DNA from: Alkaliphilus sp.
GTDB taxonomy: Bacteria > Bacillota > Clostridia > Peptostreptococcales > Natronincolaceae
Length of the DNA stretch: 6,037 nt
Assembly: GCA_023230535.1 (NCBI GenBank)
Contig: JALNXC010000087.1
Span: 1-6,037 of the forward strand
Direction: 5' to 3'
Shown piece after piece: positions 5,643 to 6,037 of the stretch. Position numbers and translations under genes: made by a program. Position 1 is the stretch's first letter. Each line of letters starts with the position of its first letter. The notes under the pieces were generated by a model. The model had not been told where the DNA came from. It worked only from the letters and a program-made list of their open reading frames with translations, and did not search any database.

Positions 5643-5939
5643 TTGAAAAGATTTTCAGACTTTGCCTCTGATGAGGTTAATGCTCTCGTTGGAGACAAAA
5701 TTAAGATTGAAGAAGTGTTGGAAAAAGAAATAGAGGTAATAGGATATGAAATATCAGACAGTAAGTATCAAAAAAGCGGAAATGATAAGGTGTTAACATT
5801 GCAATTCAAACTGAACGGCGAAAACAGAATACTATTTACGGGGTCAAAAGTATTAATGGGGCAGGCAGAAAAATATAAAGACAAGATGCCCTTCTTGGCC
5901 ACAATTAAAAGAATTAATAGATTTTATACTTTTACGTAA
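5643..5939 (+). CDS. Conserved-looking phage protein of unknown function
   Basis: This 98-residue protein starts at TTG 5643, with GGTGTAGG at 5632-5639 as ribosome binding site, 11 bp after the XkdX stop. It opens with KRFSDFASDEVNALVGDKIK. A strand-rich core follows, IEVIGYEISDSKYQKSG then KVLTLQFKLNGENRILFTGS, and it ends PFLATIKRINRFYTFT. The arrangement of a short helix, five or so beta strands and basic/aromatic residues near the end would suit a small OB-like barrel, but no family is recognised with certainty. Similar small proteins are remembered from Firmicutes phages as hypothetical. It has no signal peptide or membrane segment. Its place after the DGR raises the possibility of a nucleic-acid-binding accessory, which is speculative. 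Confidence 0.7.
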   Translation: MKRFSDFASDEVNALVGDKIKIEEVLEKEIEVIGYEISDSKYQKSGNDKVLTLQFKLNGENRILFTGSKVLMGQAEKYKDKMPFLATIKRINRFYTFT

Positions 5940-5995
5940 TGTCGTCTTAGGTTCATAAAGCGACGTAGCAAGTAGATATTTAAGAAGGTGTTTAA

Positions 5996-6037
5996 ATGGG
6001 GTAACCTTACAAGATTTAGCTAAAACATTTGTCGACG
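5996..6037 (+). pseudogene. Start of a further gene with an apparently broken reading frame
   Basis: AAGAAGGTG at 5982-5990 is a good ribosome binding site five bases before ATG 5996, but that frame stops at once (ATG GGG TAA). From the base after the G run another frame reads on without a stop to the window end (VTLQDLAKTFVD), a plausible N-terminus. One extra G in the run at 5998-6001 would join them. It may be a sequencing indel, a real frameshift, or a gene starting beyond the window. Confidence 0.3.

Noticed and set aside
5940..5966. GTCG/CGAC inverted repeat after the 98-residue gene as a terminator
   Set aside because: Only four strong pairs, a 16-base loop and no T run follow, so termination is not supported.

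Overview
The window is the baseplate/tail-tip end of a tailed phage or prophage structural operon, with a diversity-generating retroelement (DGR) built into its receptor-binding gene. The host is probably a Firmicute (Bacillota), Clostridia or Negativicutes type. The reasons are strong AGGAGG-type ribosome binding sites, GTG/TTG starts, a BppU-like gene, an XkdX-type small protein and a DGR reverse transcriptase that reads like the clostridial family. No genus can be fixed from the sequence. All convincing genes lie on the + strand and are packed head to tail.

Left part (2-2273): the C-terminal end of a tail structural protein, a 385-residue baseplate hub-like protein, a 62-residue small beta-barrel-like protein and a 122-residue BppU-type baseplate protein. 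Spacing is tight (2 bp, 1 bp, 13 bp and a 1-bp overlap), as in a translationally coupled operon.

Middle (2273-5257): a 536-residue tail/receptor-binding protein ends in a variable repeat (VR, 3747-3868). The stop codon is followed by a small AT hairpin, then by the near-identical template repeat (TR, 3920-4041), a 139-nt spacer with RNA-like inverted repeats, and a DGR reverse transcriptase (4181-5257). By hand alignment VR and TR differ at 24 of 122 positions; 23 of these are adenines in TR (15 A to G, 8 A to T, no A to C). This is the signature of adenine-specific mutagenic retrohoming. The RT should copy TR RNA error-prone at adenines and the cDNA should replace VR, so that the host-contact surface of the C-type-lectin/FGE-like domain varies.

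Right part (5223-6037): a 91-residue protein with a heptad-like C-terminus overlaps the RT end. It is followed by a 43-residue XkdX-type protein, a 98-residue protein of unknown function, and the start of a further gene whose reading frame looks broken at a G run (5996-6037).

Base composition changes sharply inside the receptor gene: about 50% GC in 2281-2580, about 39% in 2641-2940, and below 30% in sampled lines of the RT. The variable tail module and the DGR were therefore probably grafted onto a resident adaptor domain. No avd accessory gene is visible. The least usual structure is in the TR-RT spacer: a TR-specific TG insertion completes a 9-bp complementarity between the TR 3' end and the bases just before the RT ribosome binding site.
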